Assembly: GCF_037975245.1 (NCBI RefSeq)
Contig: NC_092565.1
Span: 14,415,499 to 14,479,498 of the forward strand
Source: Apostichopus japonicus
Taxonomy: Eukaryota > Echinodermata > Holothuroidea > Aspidochirotida > Stichopodidae
Length of the DNA: 64,000 bases
Direction of reading: 5' to 3'
Below, piece by piece: positions 24,904-37,343 of the stretch (its first letter is position 1; the number at the start of each line of letters is the position of its first letter). Below the pieces are notes generated by a model that worked only from the letters and a program-made list of their open reading frames with translations, had not been told where the DNA came from and made no database searches. The position numbers and the translations under genes are program-made.

Positions 24904-27900
24904 ATGGCATATTCAATTCCGCCACCGTCACCGATGGTTTGCGCGGGGAACCTGGAAACAAACTGGACTGCGTTTAAAGAAGCCTGGCTGGATTATAGGA
25001 TAGCTGTTGGCCTAGACCAGAAAGAACAAGCTGTCCAGGTAGCCACACTCAAAACTATAATGGGCATGGAATGCCGAAAGCGCCTAAAATCACTAACATT
25101 AACAGACGCAGAAAGCAAAAGCCATGATAGCAGAATCAAGAAACTTGATGAACACTTTAAGCCAGCACGGAATGTCTTATATGACAGGCATAAGTTTTTC
25201 CTATCATCTCAACAACAGGAGGAGACAGTCGACCAATATTACATGCGCCTGACGCAATTAGCAGAATACTGTAAGTTCGGCGACATAGAACAAGAGATGA
25301 TTAGGGATAAACTAGTCATTGGGTGCACAGACGCAGCAGCGAAGGCAAGACTTTTCCGACTCAAAGAGTCAGACGCAACACTAAAAACAGCACTAGAAAG
25401 TTTGCGTATAAGCGAAGCGACCAATTCACAACTCAAATCAATGAGCGGAAAACAACAGAGCCTGGTTGCCGATACCGAAACAGTAAATACAAAACGTTAC
25501 AATCCTAGGCAAGCGCAATATCAGCACAACCGCGAAACAAGTGCTGGACCAAATAGAGAATGTGGCAACTGCGAGTTAGTTCATAAATCGAAGCAGTGCC
25601 CAGCGTTCGGCCAAACTTGCAATAACTGTGGCAAGCGGAACCACTGGCGGAAGAAATGCCGGTCGAAACCGAGTGTAAACCGCGCGGCAAACAAACAAGC
25701 ACATGAAATCTATGCTAACGCCGGAGACGTCGACTCGGACAATCCGGACAGTTATGGGTTTGACCTAGAAACCATCGAAACTGTGAACCAGCATAACACG
25801 GAAGGAGTGAAATACGCGGTTGCCAGGGTGAAAACCCAGCAGCACAAGAGTTTGCGCCTCAAAGCAAAAGTGGACACAGGTGCAAAAGCGAACATCCTCA
25901 ATTTCGATACCTATCGGGCACTTTTCGGGCCACAGCACACCCTTAAGCCATCACCAGTCCGATTAAGCGGCTACGGGAATAAACCAATCACAAATCTTGG
26001 AAGCGCAACTGCGATTAGCGTCCAGCATGGAAAAAAACGTGCTGACAGCGTTAGTTTCTACGTGACAGAATCAGGTAACAACCTGTTGGGTTTGGATCTA
26101 TGCAAAGAGCTTGGCATTGTTCGGTTTACATGTGATGAGCGCCAACAATGCTGCGCCTCCTACGACATTCATGAAGCATGCATGCACGGTCGGAAGGAAG
26201 ACATCATTAAGGAAAACGAGGATGTCTTCACCGGAATAGGCAAAATTGCTAGCGAATATCACATCGAGCTAACAAGCAATGCAGAACCAGTGGTGAAACC
26301 AGCTCGACGAACACCAGATGCGCTTAAACAACCGCTACGTGAAGAGTTAGACCGGTTACTCGATCTGGGCATACTTCGCGAGGTGCGGGAACCAACTGAC
26401 TGGGTCAATGACATTGTTCTAGTGACCAAGCCCAACGGTTCACTGAGACTGTGCCTTGATCCTTGCGAGCTAAACAAGTTCATCAAGCGCCCACACTACT
26501 AGGCAAAAACCCGAGACGACATCTTACCAGAACTACGAAACACAAAGATCTTCTCAACGCTTGACCTACGCAGTGGGTATTGGAACATCCCACTGGACAC
26601 ATCATCGCAAACACTCACCACGTTCAGTACCATCTATGGGCGTTTTTGTTTTACACGGCTACCATTCGGGCTAATCTCATCTCAAGACATCTTCCAGCAA
26701 GACCTAGATGGTATCCTAGGAGGAATCGCCAACGTCTTCTGCATCAAAGATGACATACTGATTGCTGCTGAAACCCAAGAGCAGCATGACATAGCGCTTC
26801 AGAAGGTATTCCAAGCCTGTAGGCAAAACAACATCAGGCTAAACTCCGACAAGTGCTACTTCAACCAGGTCAAAGTGAAATTATTTGGTCACACCCTAAG
26901 CGCCGATGGGATAGCACCTGACCCTGCAAAAGTGTCTGCAATCAGGAACCTCAAAGCGCCATCTACCAAGCAAGAGCTACAATCGCTTCTCGGGCTCGTT
27001 CAGTACCTTGCAAAGTTCGCAAAAATGAGCCAGCTAACGGAGCCCCTCAGAAAGCTCCTTCAGAACGATGCCGCATTTGTCTGGACAGAAAACCACGATG
27101 CAGCGCTGGATAAGATCAAGTATACAATCACAAAAGCACCTGTTCTTGCCTACTTCGACGCGAGCAAGCCTATCGAAATACAATGCGATGCATCTATGAA
27201 AGGATTAGGAGCAGTTCTGGTGCAGGACGGGAGACCGGTACACTTCGCATCAAAAGCCCTCACCAGAGCTGAAGCTAACTACAGCAACATTGAGCGAGAG
27301 ACATTAGCTGCAGTATGGGCAACCAACTATTTTAAGTACTATGTTTTCGGCCGCAAATTCATCATCTGCTCTGACCATAAACCGCTGGAGGATATCGCGA
27401 AAAAAGACATCAGCAAAATGCCAAGCCGTCTGCAGAGACTGATGCTGCAGCTGCAAGGATACAATTACGCCATCAAGTACGTATCTGCGCAGAACGTTCC
27501 CATGGCTGACTGTCTTTCGAGATGTATAGCAACAGACCGCGAGCCCAAACCGATCCCTCACATAGACGTACATGTTCATGAGATAACTAACATGAAACCG
27601 TTCATTATCGACAGAATCCGGGCAGCCACTGCATCTGACAGTAACTTGCAATCTCTGAAAGGCCACATCATGAAAGGATGGCCTTCAGAAAAAAACCGCT
27701 GCAATGAAATAACTTTCGTGTATTGGCAGCACCGTCACGAGTTGGCAATACATGATGGGTTGATTTTGAAAGGATCCAGGATCTTGATCCCCGACACAAT
27801 GAGACCCAAGATCCTAAGCGTTCTACACCAGCAGCACCAGGGCATCGAGAAGACTCGACTGCGTGCCAGACAATCGGTGTACTGGCCAGGTCTAAACAAT

Positions 27901-28863
27901 GATATTGAGCGCATGGTTCAATCTTGTGTCCCATGCCAAACACATCAGCGAAGCCAATCCAAGCTGCCAGTGAAACCCATACAAACCTCGCAAGCAATGG
28001 AGATCATCGGTATCGATCTGTTCGAATACGGGAGCCAGCAGTTTCTCCTAGCAGTCGACTACTTCACCGGATTCGTCTGGGCAGACCCTCTGCCAAACAC
28101 GCGAAGCGAAGCAGTCCTCGACAGGCTGGACTCCATCGTCACCGACTTCGGCCGTCCAGCCAAACTGATCTCGGACAATGGTCCTCAACTCACCAGCGAG
28201 GCCATGAAAGAGTTTTGCCAGGAACGTGGAATCGCCCAAGAAACTAGTGCACCTCACCACCAACAGGCCAACGGGCGAGCCGAAAGGAACATCCAAACCA
28301 TCAAGAACATGTTGAAGAAGGCAGATAGTGGAAGCAGTAAAGCTTCTCTCAGAGATATCCTTACAACCTTAAGGGACACCCCCATATCCTCTGAAATCCC
28401 CTCTCCCTACACCCTCATGTTCAAACGTAAGGTAAATGCTCACCTGCCTGTTGTTCAGTTTTCCACGAGTGAGAGAGAAGAGAGTATTGTGGAAAGGAAG
28501 CAAAAGCACACTGAATCCTATGCCACCCATCATCGGGAACCACCCACCCTTAACCCTCAATCAGAGTGTTGGTTCAAAAAATCACCAGAATCCATCTGGC
28601 AAGAGGCAAAAGTTGTCAGCACACAGTCTGACAGGAAGTACACTGTACAGACCCCTGACGGCGCACAGTGTCAGCGTGACCGTAGGCACATAAGACCATT
28701 GCCCACTTCAGTTTCAAATGGTCTTGATGATGGGAAACTCCCAACCCCATCGGAGAGCCACGAGGAGGACCCCTTTCCAACCCCGACTACTAGTGTTGCC
28801 AACACCCGCCCGGTTAGAAACCGGATGCCCCCCTCTCGGTACAAAGATTATGTGATGGAATGA
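24904..28863 (+). pseudogene. Gag-pol polyprotein of Ty3/Gypsy element, interrupted by one in-frame TAG
   Basis: The frame runs from ATG 24904 to 28863, broken only by TAG at 26500-26502 (codon 533). An upstream GTG at 24853 is in frame but a less likely start. Gag ends in two zinc knuckles: CX2CX3HX4C at 25561-25599 and CX2CX4HX4C at 25618-25659. The protease has VDTGA (Asp-Thr-Gly at 25873-25881). Reverse transcriptase keeps LDLRSGYW and a catalytic Asp-Asp pair at 26749-26754, but in the context Ile-Lys-Asp-Asp, where the residue before the pair is normally hydrophobic. RNase H (around 27160-27400) keeps CDAS and SDHKPL. Integrase has an HH-CC zinc site near 27825-27940 and a DDE triad at 28015, 28174 and 28282, with exactly 35 residues between the second Asp and the Glu. 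The stop falls early in reverse transcriptase, just after the RPHY motif. It is most simply a recent nonsense mutation. Confidence 0.96.
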
Positions 28864-29073
28864 TGGCTCATGCAAGGTTTCTTGTGCTGTTGTTTCTTGC
28901 CATGTACATATATATATTTTATCACTACACCTGTATGTTAGCATTAGAGTTAAGCTTTGGGAGAGAACATTTCTGGTATACATGTCATTTGTTTTGTTTT
29001 CCTTTTTGTTTTCAGTTCTACCTGATATATGGACATTTCATCTTTTTGGACATTCAAGTATATTTGTATACTT

Positions 29074-29084
29074 AAGAAGGGGGA
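29074..29084 (+). other. Polypurine tract
   Basis: AAGAAGGGGGA lies immediately upstream of the 3' LTR and is the expected primer for plus-strand DNA synthesis. Confidence 0.85.
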
Positions 29085-29252
29085 TGTTACATTTAAGCTT
29101 TTGTGGCGTTCCATACATGTATTTGTTTACATCTCACTCTCGCAAGATCCTTAGTACGACGTATGTCAAGTCAATACACCACAGTTTCTGTTTTACATCA
29201 TATCCCTTTGTGTTTGTTATTATTATCTAAAATCATTAACAAGAACATATCA
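29085..29252 (+). repeat. 3' LTR (168 bp)
   Basis: It matches the 5' LTR from TGTTAC to CATATCA except for a missing CAGTA and one substitution. The target duplication ATTAC follows. Confidence 0.97.
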
Positions 29253-29257
29253 ATTAC

Positions 29258-31276
29258 TGCTTTATATCATTAGGCCTAAGCTATGTCAGGGTTATTCAAA
29301 TTGTCTACAGGTAGGAATGAATACTGTAAAATGAGTTAAAACTCCACACCCCAAAATGTTCAAACTTCCAGTATAGGTATTGACAGACTTTACAACATCA
29401 CCGTCTCGGACATCATTACATCCAGTGTAGTACATGAGTGAATGAATGAATGAATGGGTGTCTTGGAAAAGTTAGGCCAATTACAGTTTGCACATGAAAT
29501 AGCTGCAACTTGAATACTCTCAGAGAAGCCATTGAATTTTTTTCTTCTTTTTTTTGCGATCAATCTAAATACTACATCTAAAGTAGGGAGCAAAGAGATA
29601 TTTACACAGAGGGAATGAGTATTGTGAACTAGTGAAGCATCACTGGTCACCTTAGAAAACTTTGTTGACCCTCTTTATTCACTTGAAGTAAAAGTCTCTT
29701 CAAACTGTAAATTACCCTGTAGTCTACATTCTACTTCTACTCAGTGGGTGGAAGAAAGGTGTATAGTATGTAACAGGCATACAGTGTATGTATTGTGATG
29801 AAATGTTGACAACTCACAAGTAAACGAGTATGGTTCACCTTACAGTACGATTTAGGACTTACTAGTATTACACGCTGTGATTTATACAAGCAAACAGTCT
29901 GCATGGCTAGCTGAGACTGAATAAATGAAACAGACTCATGTATATATCTCATGCCTATAGCCTCTATACTCACAACTTGCCAACAACTTGTAAAATAGTC
30001 TTCTGTAACACTTTGTCTGTAAACTTTGTATGAACTCTGTGTAAAACTCAGCATAAAACTCTTTGTTAAAGCCAGCTGTGTAAACTCTGTGCAAAAGTCT
30101 GAAAAAATTTGGGCATACAGTTTAGTTTGTTTGTTGTATGAATTCGAGAGCAATCATTGTTTGGGTATTCCATCATGCTTGCATTTATGTGGTACACCTC
30201 AGGCAATATATTATTATAGATAGCTGCACCAGAGGCACAAAATGAAAGCAAATAAAGTAAGAGGGGAGGGCTAAAAGACCACGGAGATTACACAGAACTC
30301 TCTAGTCAAAGTTGCATTTGAACTCTTGAAATTTTAACGAGCAAGCAGACTGTACAGTATGAGGTACTGTACACAACTGAGAGTGTACTTGGTCAGTGTA
30401 CTGCAAGCAACATTACACAATAACCGGGTACTGGTCATTACAATTGCATCTGTTGTCTATAGTGTCCTATCTAATATATTGATTTCCAAAGTATACACAC
30501 AACACTTCCAGCACGAAAGGTGTGTGAGCTTACTTTCTGGAGTTCAACAACAGAACAGCATATATGCTGTCCACAAAATTTAGACTGTGCACAATAGAGA
30601 ACAATTGGCTGAGTGCTCTACCAATTAACTGAGCTATTAGACTCTGTTATACACGTCACTCTGATAATTTTGTAAATTTTGTTTGACTTAAATGACCATC
30701 AGTTCTCACAGTTCACATTTGGCTCTTACAACCTTTTTTCTGAACGAAATGTCTGGATAATGTCAACGGAATTAAGTAACTTTTTGTTGCATCACTGCAT
30801 AGATATGTGTAATTTTACCAAATTCCTAAGATGTTGACCATAAAAGGGTTTAATACATTTACATAAGAAGAAAGCTGTGGAATTAGCATCACCACTATGG
30901 CATGAATTAAGGCCTATGGTAGATGTTAGCTCATGGCACATTGGGCGCAAGCAGTTGCGCATTCACGCATCACTTAAAGGGTGTGAAGACTCGCGCAAAA
31001 AGAAACGTCTAATGCCAGTAATCTGACCTCGTTTCGAATGAGGTGTAACAGAAGTGTTAGACACCACCATTGATCCCAGAAAATACACACACGCAGCTTG
31101 TTACCATCGGTAATTAGACACTAATGTACAGTCAGTACATACAGCTGCGGTCAATACCCACAGCACAGTGTACAAACAATACAGTGATGGACATCTCAGG
31201 TCCAGCTAAAGATAACAAGGTATCACGTTTCATTACTGTACTGTGTGCATTTTGTAGCGACACGAACAAAACGTCA
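29258..31276. other. Non-coding stretch without recognisable genes
   Basis: No exon is recognised. Loose repeats of AACTCTGTGTAAAACTC occur at 30020-30100. The longest frame, 138 codons on the minus strand at 29737-30153, has no recognisable protein features. Confidence 0.5.
30606..30640 (-). other. tRNA-like A-box relic
   Basis: Read on the minus strand, TAGCTCAGTTAATTGG followed by TAGAGCACTC resembles the D-arm and A box of a tRNA. No T-arm or B box follows at the right distance, so this is not a tRNA gene. It may be the head of a decayed tRNA-derived SINE. Confidence 0.35.
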
Positions 31277-32842
31277 CTTGCAAGTAGGGCTGTGAGTTTT
31301 CGTTTAAAAACCTAAACGTTTAAACGGCTGATTTTTCGTTCGTTTAAACGCGAAAACGCCGAGCACGCGTAGCGTGAGAGCATAAAGGCGTGGGGTCCAG
31401 GGGACCGCCCTAGGGCCCTGGTGGGGCGAAGACCCCGGAAAGGGAAAAGGAAATTTTTGCGTGTCTGGCGATAAAAAAAATCGCAGTTGAGGATGCAAAA
31501 TACTGACAACTTTTTTAATTTAAATTGTCACGAAGCTGATGAAGAATTTTAAATGAAAAGTTAGAGTAGCTATATCATGTTATAAAATGAAAAGAGATTT
31601 AATCTGTCTGACAATCTTTAAAAAGTTTAACTTACAGAACCTCCGATATTATGAATCAAAAAACATTCGGCAAAGCCCCATTTCTAGACTGCCTAACAAT
31701 GAATAGCGCGCACTAAACGTACATCAGTTTACAACTGCAGTACGGTTTAACCCAACTTAAATACAACGGTAGGATACTGTATATGTGCTCAGAATTTTCC
31801 CAGGTACCTTGCCAAACAACTGTGCGCTCATGCCCTGTCTAACACCTGTTTGTTAACATTTTTGGCACGTTTCCAAGAAACGTTTCATGGAGTATTCCCC
31901 ATGATACACGAGGCACAGTCATACCATACACGCAGCACAAGATATCAAGCTATGGCCATCTTTATGAAAGTAAACCTTGTAATAAAATATGTTTTAGGCC
32001 ACACGGCATGATTAACTAATGCTTAACATTATTTCCATGTTCCTGTAGAAAACGTCAAGTTCGCAAACTACAATTAGTTGTGTTTTTGGAAATTCTAGAA
32101 AGTACTTTCTTTTCCCCCCGCCGCTTAACACCAGATGTGGTCTTACGGTTTATTCATAAATGGGTGTACTAGAGCCTTGTTTACATGACATTAGTTGCAT
32201 TTAGCACGATATGCCAGTTTTGCGTGAATTTTTCGAAAGTGTTTTGCTCGATCTTTCGTAAAATTTGAAAGGTGTACCAACTTACTTTTCGTACACAATT
32301 GGTAATTTCTCTACTGATTTTCTGAGTTTTTTTTACGATCTCCAATCGATACATTTCCTTTGATCATGTATAATTTGAACAACTATTACCAAGTCGAGTA
32401 TTCGACCCGGTATTGTCTGGTGGGAGAGTTCAACGTGATGGACAGGGATTGTAATCATTTCGATCGAACATGCATTGACTGGTTTATCTGCGCCGCCGCT
32501 GTCGGCACGATCTAAAGTACACTTGTGCCGCGAATCAGGAAGTTTTCACAAAAGGATAACAGCGTTCAAGTTTAAGCCATTCATATCGCCTGATACATCG
32601 GGGGGGGGACAAAAGTAGGATTTCGTTCGCGGTTTATGATGCGACTGATCGTAAGTTGTGTTGTTATTTCGCGTAGTAGACAAAATAAACACAGGAATTG
32701 ATTCGCGATTTTTGCCAATAATTTAATTTTCAGTTGATATCATAGTTTCGTTTAAACGTTCATCAGGTTTTATTAAACGTTTAAACGATGTTTCGTTCGT
32801 TTACACGTTTAAACGTGTAAACAGCACAGCACTACTTGCAAG
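31277..32842. mobile_element. Second non-autonomous hAT element, with 8-bp TSD
   Basis: The element is 31285-32834 (1550 bp). Its ends are TAGGGCTGTG and, read inward from the right, TAGTGCTGTG, flanked by a perfect 8-bp target duplication CTTGCAAG at 31277-31284 and 32835-32842. Near both ends the palindrome CGTTTAAACG is repeated (at least five GTTTAAAC cores), resembling clustered subterminal transposase-binding motifs. Interior frames are short and show no transposase motifs. It differs in sequence from the hAT element at 16019. Confidence 0.93.
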
Positions 32843-33071
32843 CAACGAAAAGTTTACTTTTTCAGATGGCCTTTAATGAGACTGCACATGAATGGTTTTA
32901 TATGTTTTAGCATGCGATCATGAGAAACTACTGTATACTATAACATGCATTCATGCATGAGACTGAATTATTTGGTTAAACTAGGTATTTGGGAAGCAAG
33001 ATTTCTTTTTTGAGGGGCCCAAAACTCTTACTCTACAACAAAAAGTTCTATATCCGAGAATATGTAAGTAG

Positions 33072-33393
33072 CAGGGATGTAGCCAGAAATTTAAAAGGGG
33101 GAGGAGCAGAATTTTAAAAGGGGCATTCTTCACAAAGGGAGCATTATTACAGTTAACAGGGCTCCATGTGGTATACAACAAAAATTGCCCAAAATGCCTC
33201 CCACAATGAAGGAAATAAACAATAATAACAGTATTACATAGCAGACAAATTTTCAGGGGTAAGATTGAGAAGGTTCACTTAGCTTCCTTCAACCTGAAAA
33301 GCGGGCTTTAATGATATATCCTGCTTTATATTTTTCGGGGGGGGGGGGGAGCATGCAATCATTCCAATATGCCCCCCCCCTGCTTCGTCCCTG
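33072..33393. mobile_element. hAT-like MITE (~322 bp)
   Basis: Termini are CAGGGATGTAGCCAG and, read inward from the right, CAGGGACGAAGCAGG. CAG..CTG ends of this kind are common in hAT-derived MITEs. G and C runs near 33338-33380 recall the elements at 11001 and 35193. The flanks GTAAGTAG and GTCTGGTT are too different to call a target duplication. Confidence 0.6.
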
Positions 33394-34277
33394 GTCTGGT
33401 TGAAAAGCCTCTCTTCTTACTTCTTCGAAAAGCATCAGCAGGGTATGCTAGAAGTTACAAGTAGCCTACAGATGAACCTGCAATAATGTTTAGGCTAAAA
33501 TGTTCAAAGTTCACTTGCTTCAGTTGTACGAGATGTGGAACAGGTCATATAAATTGACATGGATGTGTACATTTGCTTACTGGCCGGAATGAGACGTTCA
33601 TGTGTCAAACGTGGATTATATATAGTATATAGCACATGCATTTGAGCTATCTTGGCTTCTAATTATCAGATGTCACAATTCTTGAAGGAACTCTAATCTA
33701 ACGTTAGACTTTAGCCTAGCAGTAGGCCTAGGCTGTAATAAGTTAGGTTTCTGGCGAAACCAGCATTTCTATTGGTTAGTAATTTCATCGATACATAACT
33801 TTACACCAATCACTCTTACCGTATTTGATAGTTCAGAACAAGGTGAATTCGACAATCACTGCTATAACGTTCCCAGCCCTCACAATCACGAGAGAACAAC
33901 AAATAGAACTTCCCTTAGTTGGAGTACAATCCTGATAAAACTGACACGAACTCTGTAAACAGCTAAGAGAACGCATTCTTATTGTAATTCGTTGCTGCAC
34001 TAACACTGTGCTCCAACAACTTGTGAACTATAGTGAACTTGCTCAATGCAGGGATAACAACTCCCTGCTCAATGTAAACAGAACCTGAATAGATAATGTG
34101 AGGAAATTAAGGAGCGCCGGGGGATCAGTCTTGGATTGAGAGGGCCGGGTGATTGCTTCGGGCATTGCGCAGTGCTGTGGGATGGGAAGGTGCAAAATAT
34201 GTGATAATCGGAACAGGATTAGACGCAAGAATGCATTTGTTGAGATCTCTACCCACTCCTTATCGAAGGGCTCCATC
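33394..34277. other. Non-coding stretch; possible short exon at its right end
   Basis: The last 200 bases (34085-34277) are richer in G+C than the neighbourhood. On the minus strand an open frame of 79 codons begins at 34282, with a second ATG at 34276 in good start context. It resembles no protein I recognise and has no clear splice donor, so it is recorded only as a possibility. The tandem-duplication breakpoint falls between the two ATGs. Confidence 0.35.
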
Positions 34278-35192
34278 TTCATATTTTGAACGTCAAAGCT
34301 ATTGATTTAAAAAAAAAATGTATCTGGAATCCAGCTATAATTAGTTTTATGACTATTTGACAAATCAGATCAGACTCATCATGTGTACGGGACATGGTTG
34401 GGAGTTTGTCCCGATAGTTAAACGCCTTTTGCGTTTAACTAATCAACAATTAACCTCCAAAATGAACAAATGTGCTATAAGCCCTAGATCAAATATCAGA
34501 TGGGGAGCTACCGCCTACCTGTGAGCAAGTCACCATATGATCGCATACGAATATGGTAATGTACGGACGTGTTGGATGCGGGCACGCGACAGATTGCTTA
34601 AAGATTTTTTTATATTTCCCTTTCGCTTAACATTCCAGAGAATGGTGGAAAATAATGCTCTATTTGTGTTTGTGGTAAAGATATAAACTGCAAATCATCC
34701 CGACTGATTGGCCTAACAACAATTATCGTCTCCAAAGTTTTATTATAGATACTGCAATTAGATTCGATGGCGCTATACACATATGCTCGCTGAAAACTCT
34801 ACCTGTTCTTCCACGAAGCTGCAAGTAGCGTATAACATGATATAACATCATTTTTGTTTTTTCAAACGTTTCAGTGAAGTAGATCAAAACTTTATGAACA
34901 GTTATGTTGAATTTTGTTTTTACAGATGCATGAAATGGTTAGTTTTGTCAATTTAATGATTATCATTGTTAACATTTGCGTCTGTGGTGTCTTTTACCAC
35001 ACGTTCTGTCTCCGGACGAATCCAACAATGGCTGGATGACAAAAAATAAATTAAATAAAAAGTATTAAAAAATTGAAAGTTCTTATGAGGAACTTAATTA
35101 ATCTAACCGACTAAAGGATAAAGGCATCTTAAGTTCTCGACAATGTATGTTCTTACGTGCATACACGAACGGGATTTTTTACCAAGTGTACT

Positions 35193-35563
35193 CAGTAGCG
35201 TCGCCAGACATTTCGATCTTGGGGGCACAGGGGGCGGGGGCTCAGCACTTAATTAGGGGCACAGTGTTTATTTGTGAATGTCTTCCTAGGGGAGGGGACT
35301 AATGGGAAAAGGTGAAATTTTTGATTAATTAAGGGTCCTTAGATGCAATCTGGTGCTATATTTTGCAACTTGAAGTAACTTTATGTTCAAGAATTTTCGG
35401 GCTTATGTCTGTCCAATATTTATGTTTTAACTGAGTTAGATAAAGTTTTTGTTTAAGTATTTTTTTAACACTACAAATCGCATCTGGGGGCACCTGGGGG
35501 CCACGATTTTTTTGGGGGTGCACGTGCCCCCCCCCCCCCGGCCACCCATTGGCGACGCCATTG
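35193..35563. mobile_element. hAT-like MITE in duplication copy 1
   Basis: Termini are CAGTAGCGTCGCC and, read inward from the right, CAATGGCGTCGCC (11 of 13). The left flank AGTGTACT (35185-35192) nearly matches GGTGTACT (35566-35573), two bases outside the right end. The 18-mer TTAGATGCAATCTGGTGC at 35339-35356 links it to the elements at 11001 and 22012. The interior has GGGG/CCCC runs and no coding capacity. Confidence 0.7.
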
Positions 35564-36694
35564 ACGGTGTACTGCGCAACAGCATAACCTTTGAGAAAGT
35601 TTCCTAAGAGTACATACCGGCGTAACCAATGAGGTCCCATCCCTCATCTAACTCGTTGGTTGGTAAGGGCGTAGTTTCGGAGTCTCCAATACTTTCATTA
35701 TATCTTGTGAGCTCGGTCTTTTACTAAAGCCCAATATATAGTTTAATTCTTTGGAAAAATTATTAACTTGTGGCTACTAACTGTAAATACCGGTAAATTA
35801 TTGATTTTTGGCAACGAATTTATAATTCGAATTTCGTAGCAACGATACAGAAATACTTTCCGCAACCCGTAAACTTGTGCTACGTTGTGAGTGAACTGTT
35901 CAAAATCAGAAATATGGAAAGTAGTGGCGTAATTGCAAAATGGTCGACAAGGTTGAACAAGGGCTAAAGCGATTTTACAAATTCATCCCAATGCCTCTCA
36001 GTGGTTGGATATATTCACCATGTTAAGTTTTAAAGCATGGTGGAATTTCAATATCACATAGCAAATATACTAAGGGATTGTGCCATAAATACTATTTTGG
36101 AATATTTCCAAAAGCCCCCATGAAAACAAAATTCAGACAGTCCCGTCCAAAGAGTATGCAGGCAAACTTTCTGCACCGTCGTGCAATAGACTTTAATATT
36201 ATTGTCACATATTACGCTCAAGAAAACCTTATTCTTTGTAGTTAGAAACTATAAATATGAACTTATTACAGTTAGCATAAATGCGCGAATCGTTTATCGT
36301 CCATGACAATTCGGTTGCTTTCTTTTTATTTGAGAAACACGCAGGCGGCAGTTTTGTGTGTGTCATAGGCTGCCCGATTTGTGGCAATATTTGCGTTAAG
36401 CCTTCCGCATGCAATCTAGTGACATAATCTGAGAAAAGGAGGATCGAATTTTGAAACCATCAAATCATACTTGTCTTGCTTCATTTTAACCATAGTTAAT
36501 GCAGTCATTTTGAATTAACACATTACTAGTACTGAGTTAAGCCCACTCGATGCTACTCGTCTGCCCGTTATACAATTTTCAGAAAAGTTGTTTTAATCTT
36601 ACGCCACCACTAACAACATTACTTTTCCCGGTACGGCCTTTCATCGGTTATTTGCTCCGCCCACTTCGCTACAAGTATCTTATTCTAGCTTTCT

Positions 36695-37162
36695 AAAGGT
36701 GGCATACTCCTGTTAGAGTCTGTATCAATCCGCTGCCAAATTGCAGTAGGAGAACATCTTTTTTGTAATATTTTTTATTATATGTAATCAATTAGGATCT
36801 GGTATACTTTGTGGCTTGCATGTTGAAGAGCATGAAATGGAAGTACATGTGGTGCAAAAATGGTGTCAATTTGTGGCAATTTTAGACTCCTTTAGGCCTC
36901 TCAGGAGCAGCGTACGAAAATTGTTTACCACTGAGTGAAGAGGTTTGTTTACAAGTGACGAAAACTTCAGGCACTGATGGCAAAAAATCTGCTCGGTCAT
37001 GATACGGAAAATTGATGAGGCCACGAAGGCCAACTTTTCAGTTATCCAGCGAAGGGTAGCGTTTTGCTAGTGAGAACTTCTATCAGACTTTGAGACCAAA
37101 TTACTTTTGTGATTAGTGTGAACGTCAATGGGGCTTTTAATGGGCGTATGCTACGTAAAGTG
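36695..37162. mobile_element. ~468-bp MITE family with GTRGCATAC termini, copy 1
   Basis: Inverted termini are GTGGCATACTCC and, read inward from the right, GTAGCATACGCC. The whole length aligns in reverse complement with 52149-52618. Shared blocks include GTGGCTTGCAT near the left, CGTACGAAAATTGTTTACCA in the middle and GGGGCTTTTAATGGGCGTAT at the right. Confidence 0.8.
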
Positions 37163-37312
37163 AACGGTAGTCAAATTCAGCCGTCATAAAAGCAAGAAAA
37201 GTACTTCCGGGTAAAGTCTCCTCATTATTCCGCAATATGCATCAACTTTATCGGCGTATACATAAATCTGGACCGAGTAGGAGATGCGCAAAAACGCTCC
37301 ATACATTTAGGG

Positions 37313-37343
37313 CATAGAAATTGATTAGGAATCAATTTCTATG
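37313..37343. repeat. Perfect 14-bp hairpin
   Basis: CATAGAAATTGATT, loop AGG, AATCAATTTCTATG. The same hairpin occurs at 40424-40454 in copy 2, about 570-600 bp upstream of the proposed hexokinase start. Confidence 0.95.

Larger units (their letters stand above)
24535..29252 (+). mobile_element. Full-length Ty3/Gypsy LTR retrotransposon (4718 bp)
   Basis: Two LTRs bounded by TG..CA enclose a primer-binding site, a single gag-pol frame and a polypurine tract. The element is flanked by a perfect 5-bp target duplication ATTAC at 24530-24534 and 29253-29257. The order protease, reverse transcriptase, RNase H, integrase defines the Ty3/Gypsy group. Two zinc knuckles and a gag-pol without frameshift suggest a Mag/SURL-like lineage, but this is not proven. 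The LTRs differ by one substitution and one 5-bp indel, so insertion was recent. A premature TAG in pol makes this copy defective unless it is read through. Confidence 0.97.

Noticed and set aside
25239-28296. Minus-strand and out-of-frame open frames within the retrotransposon
   Set aside because: They are shadows of the gag-pol frame.
30606-30640. tRNA gene on the minus strand
   Set aside because: An A-box-like stretch is present, but there is no anticodon arm, T-arm or B box at the required spacing.
35356-35640. 94-codon minus-strand frame, repeated at 38467-38751
   Set aside because: It crosses the MITE boundary and a poly-C run; it repeats only because of the tandem duplication.
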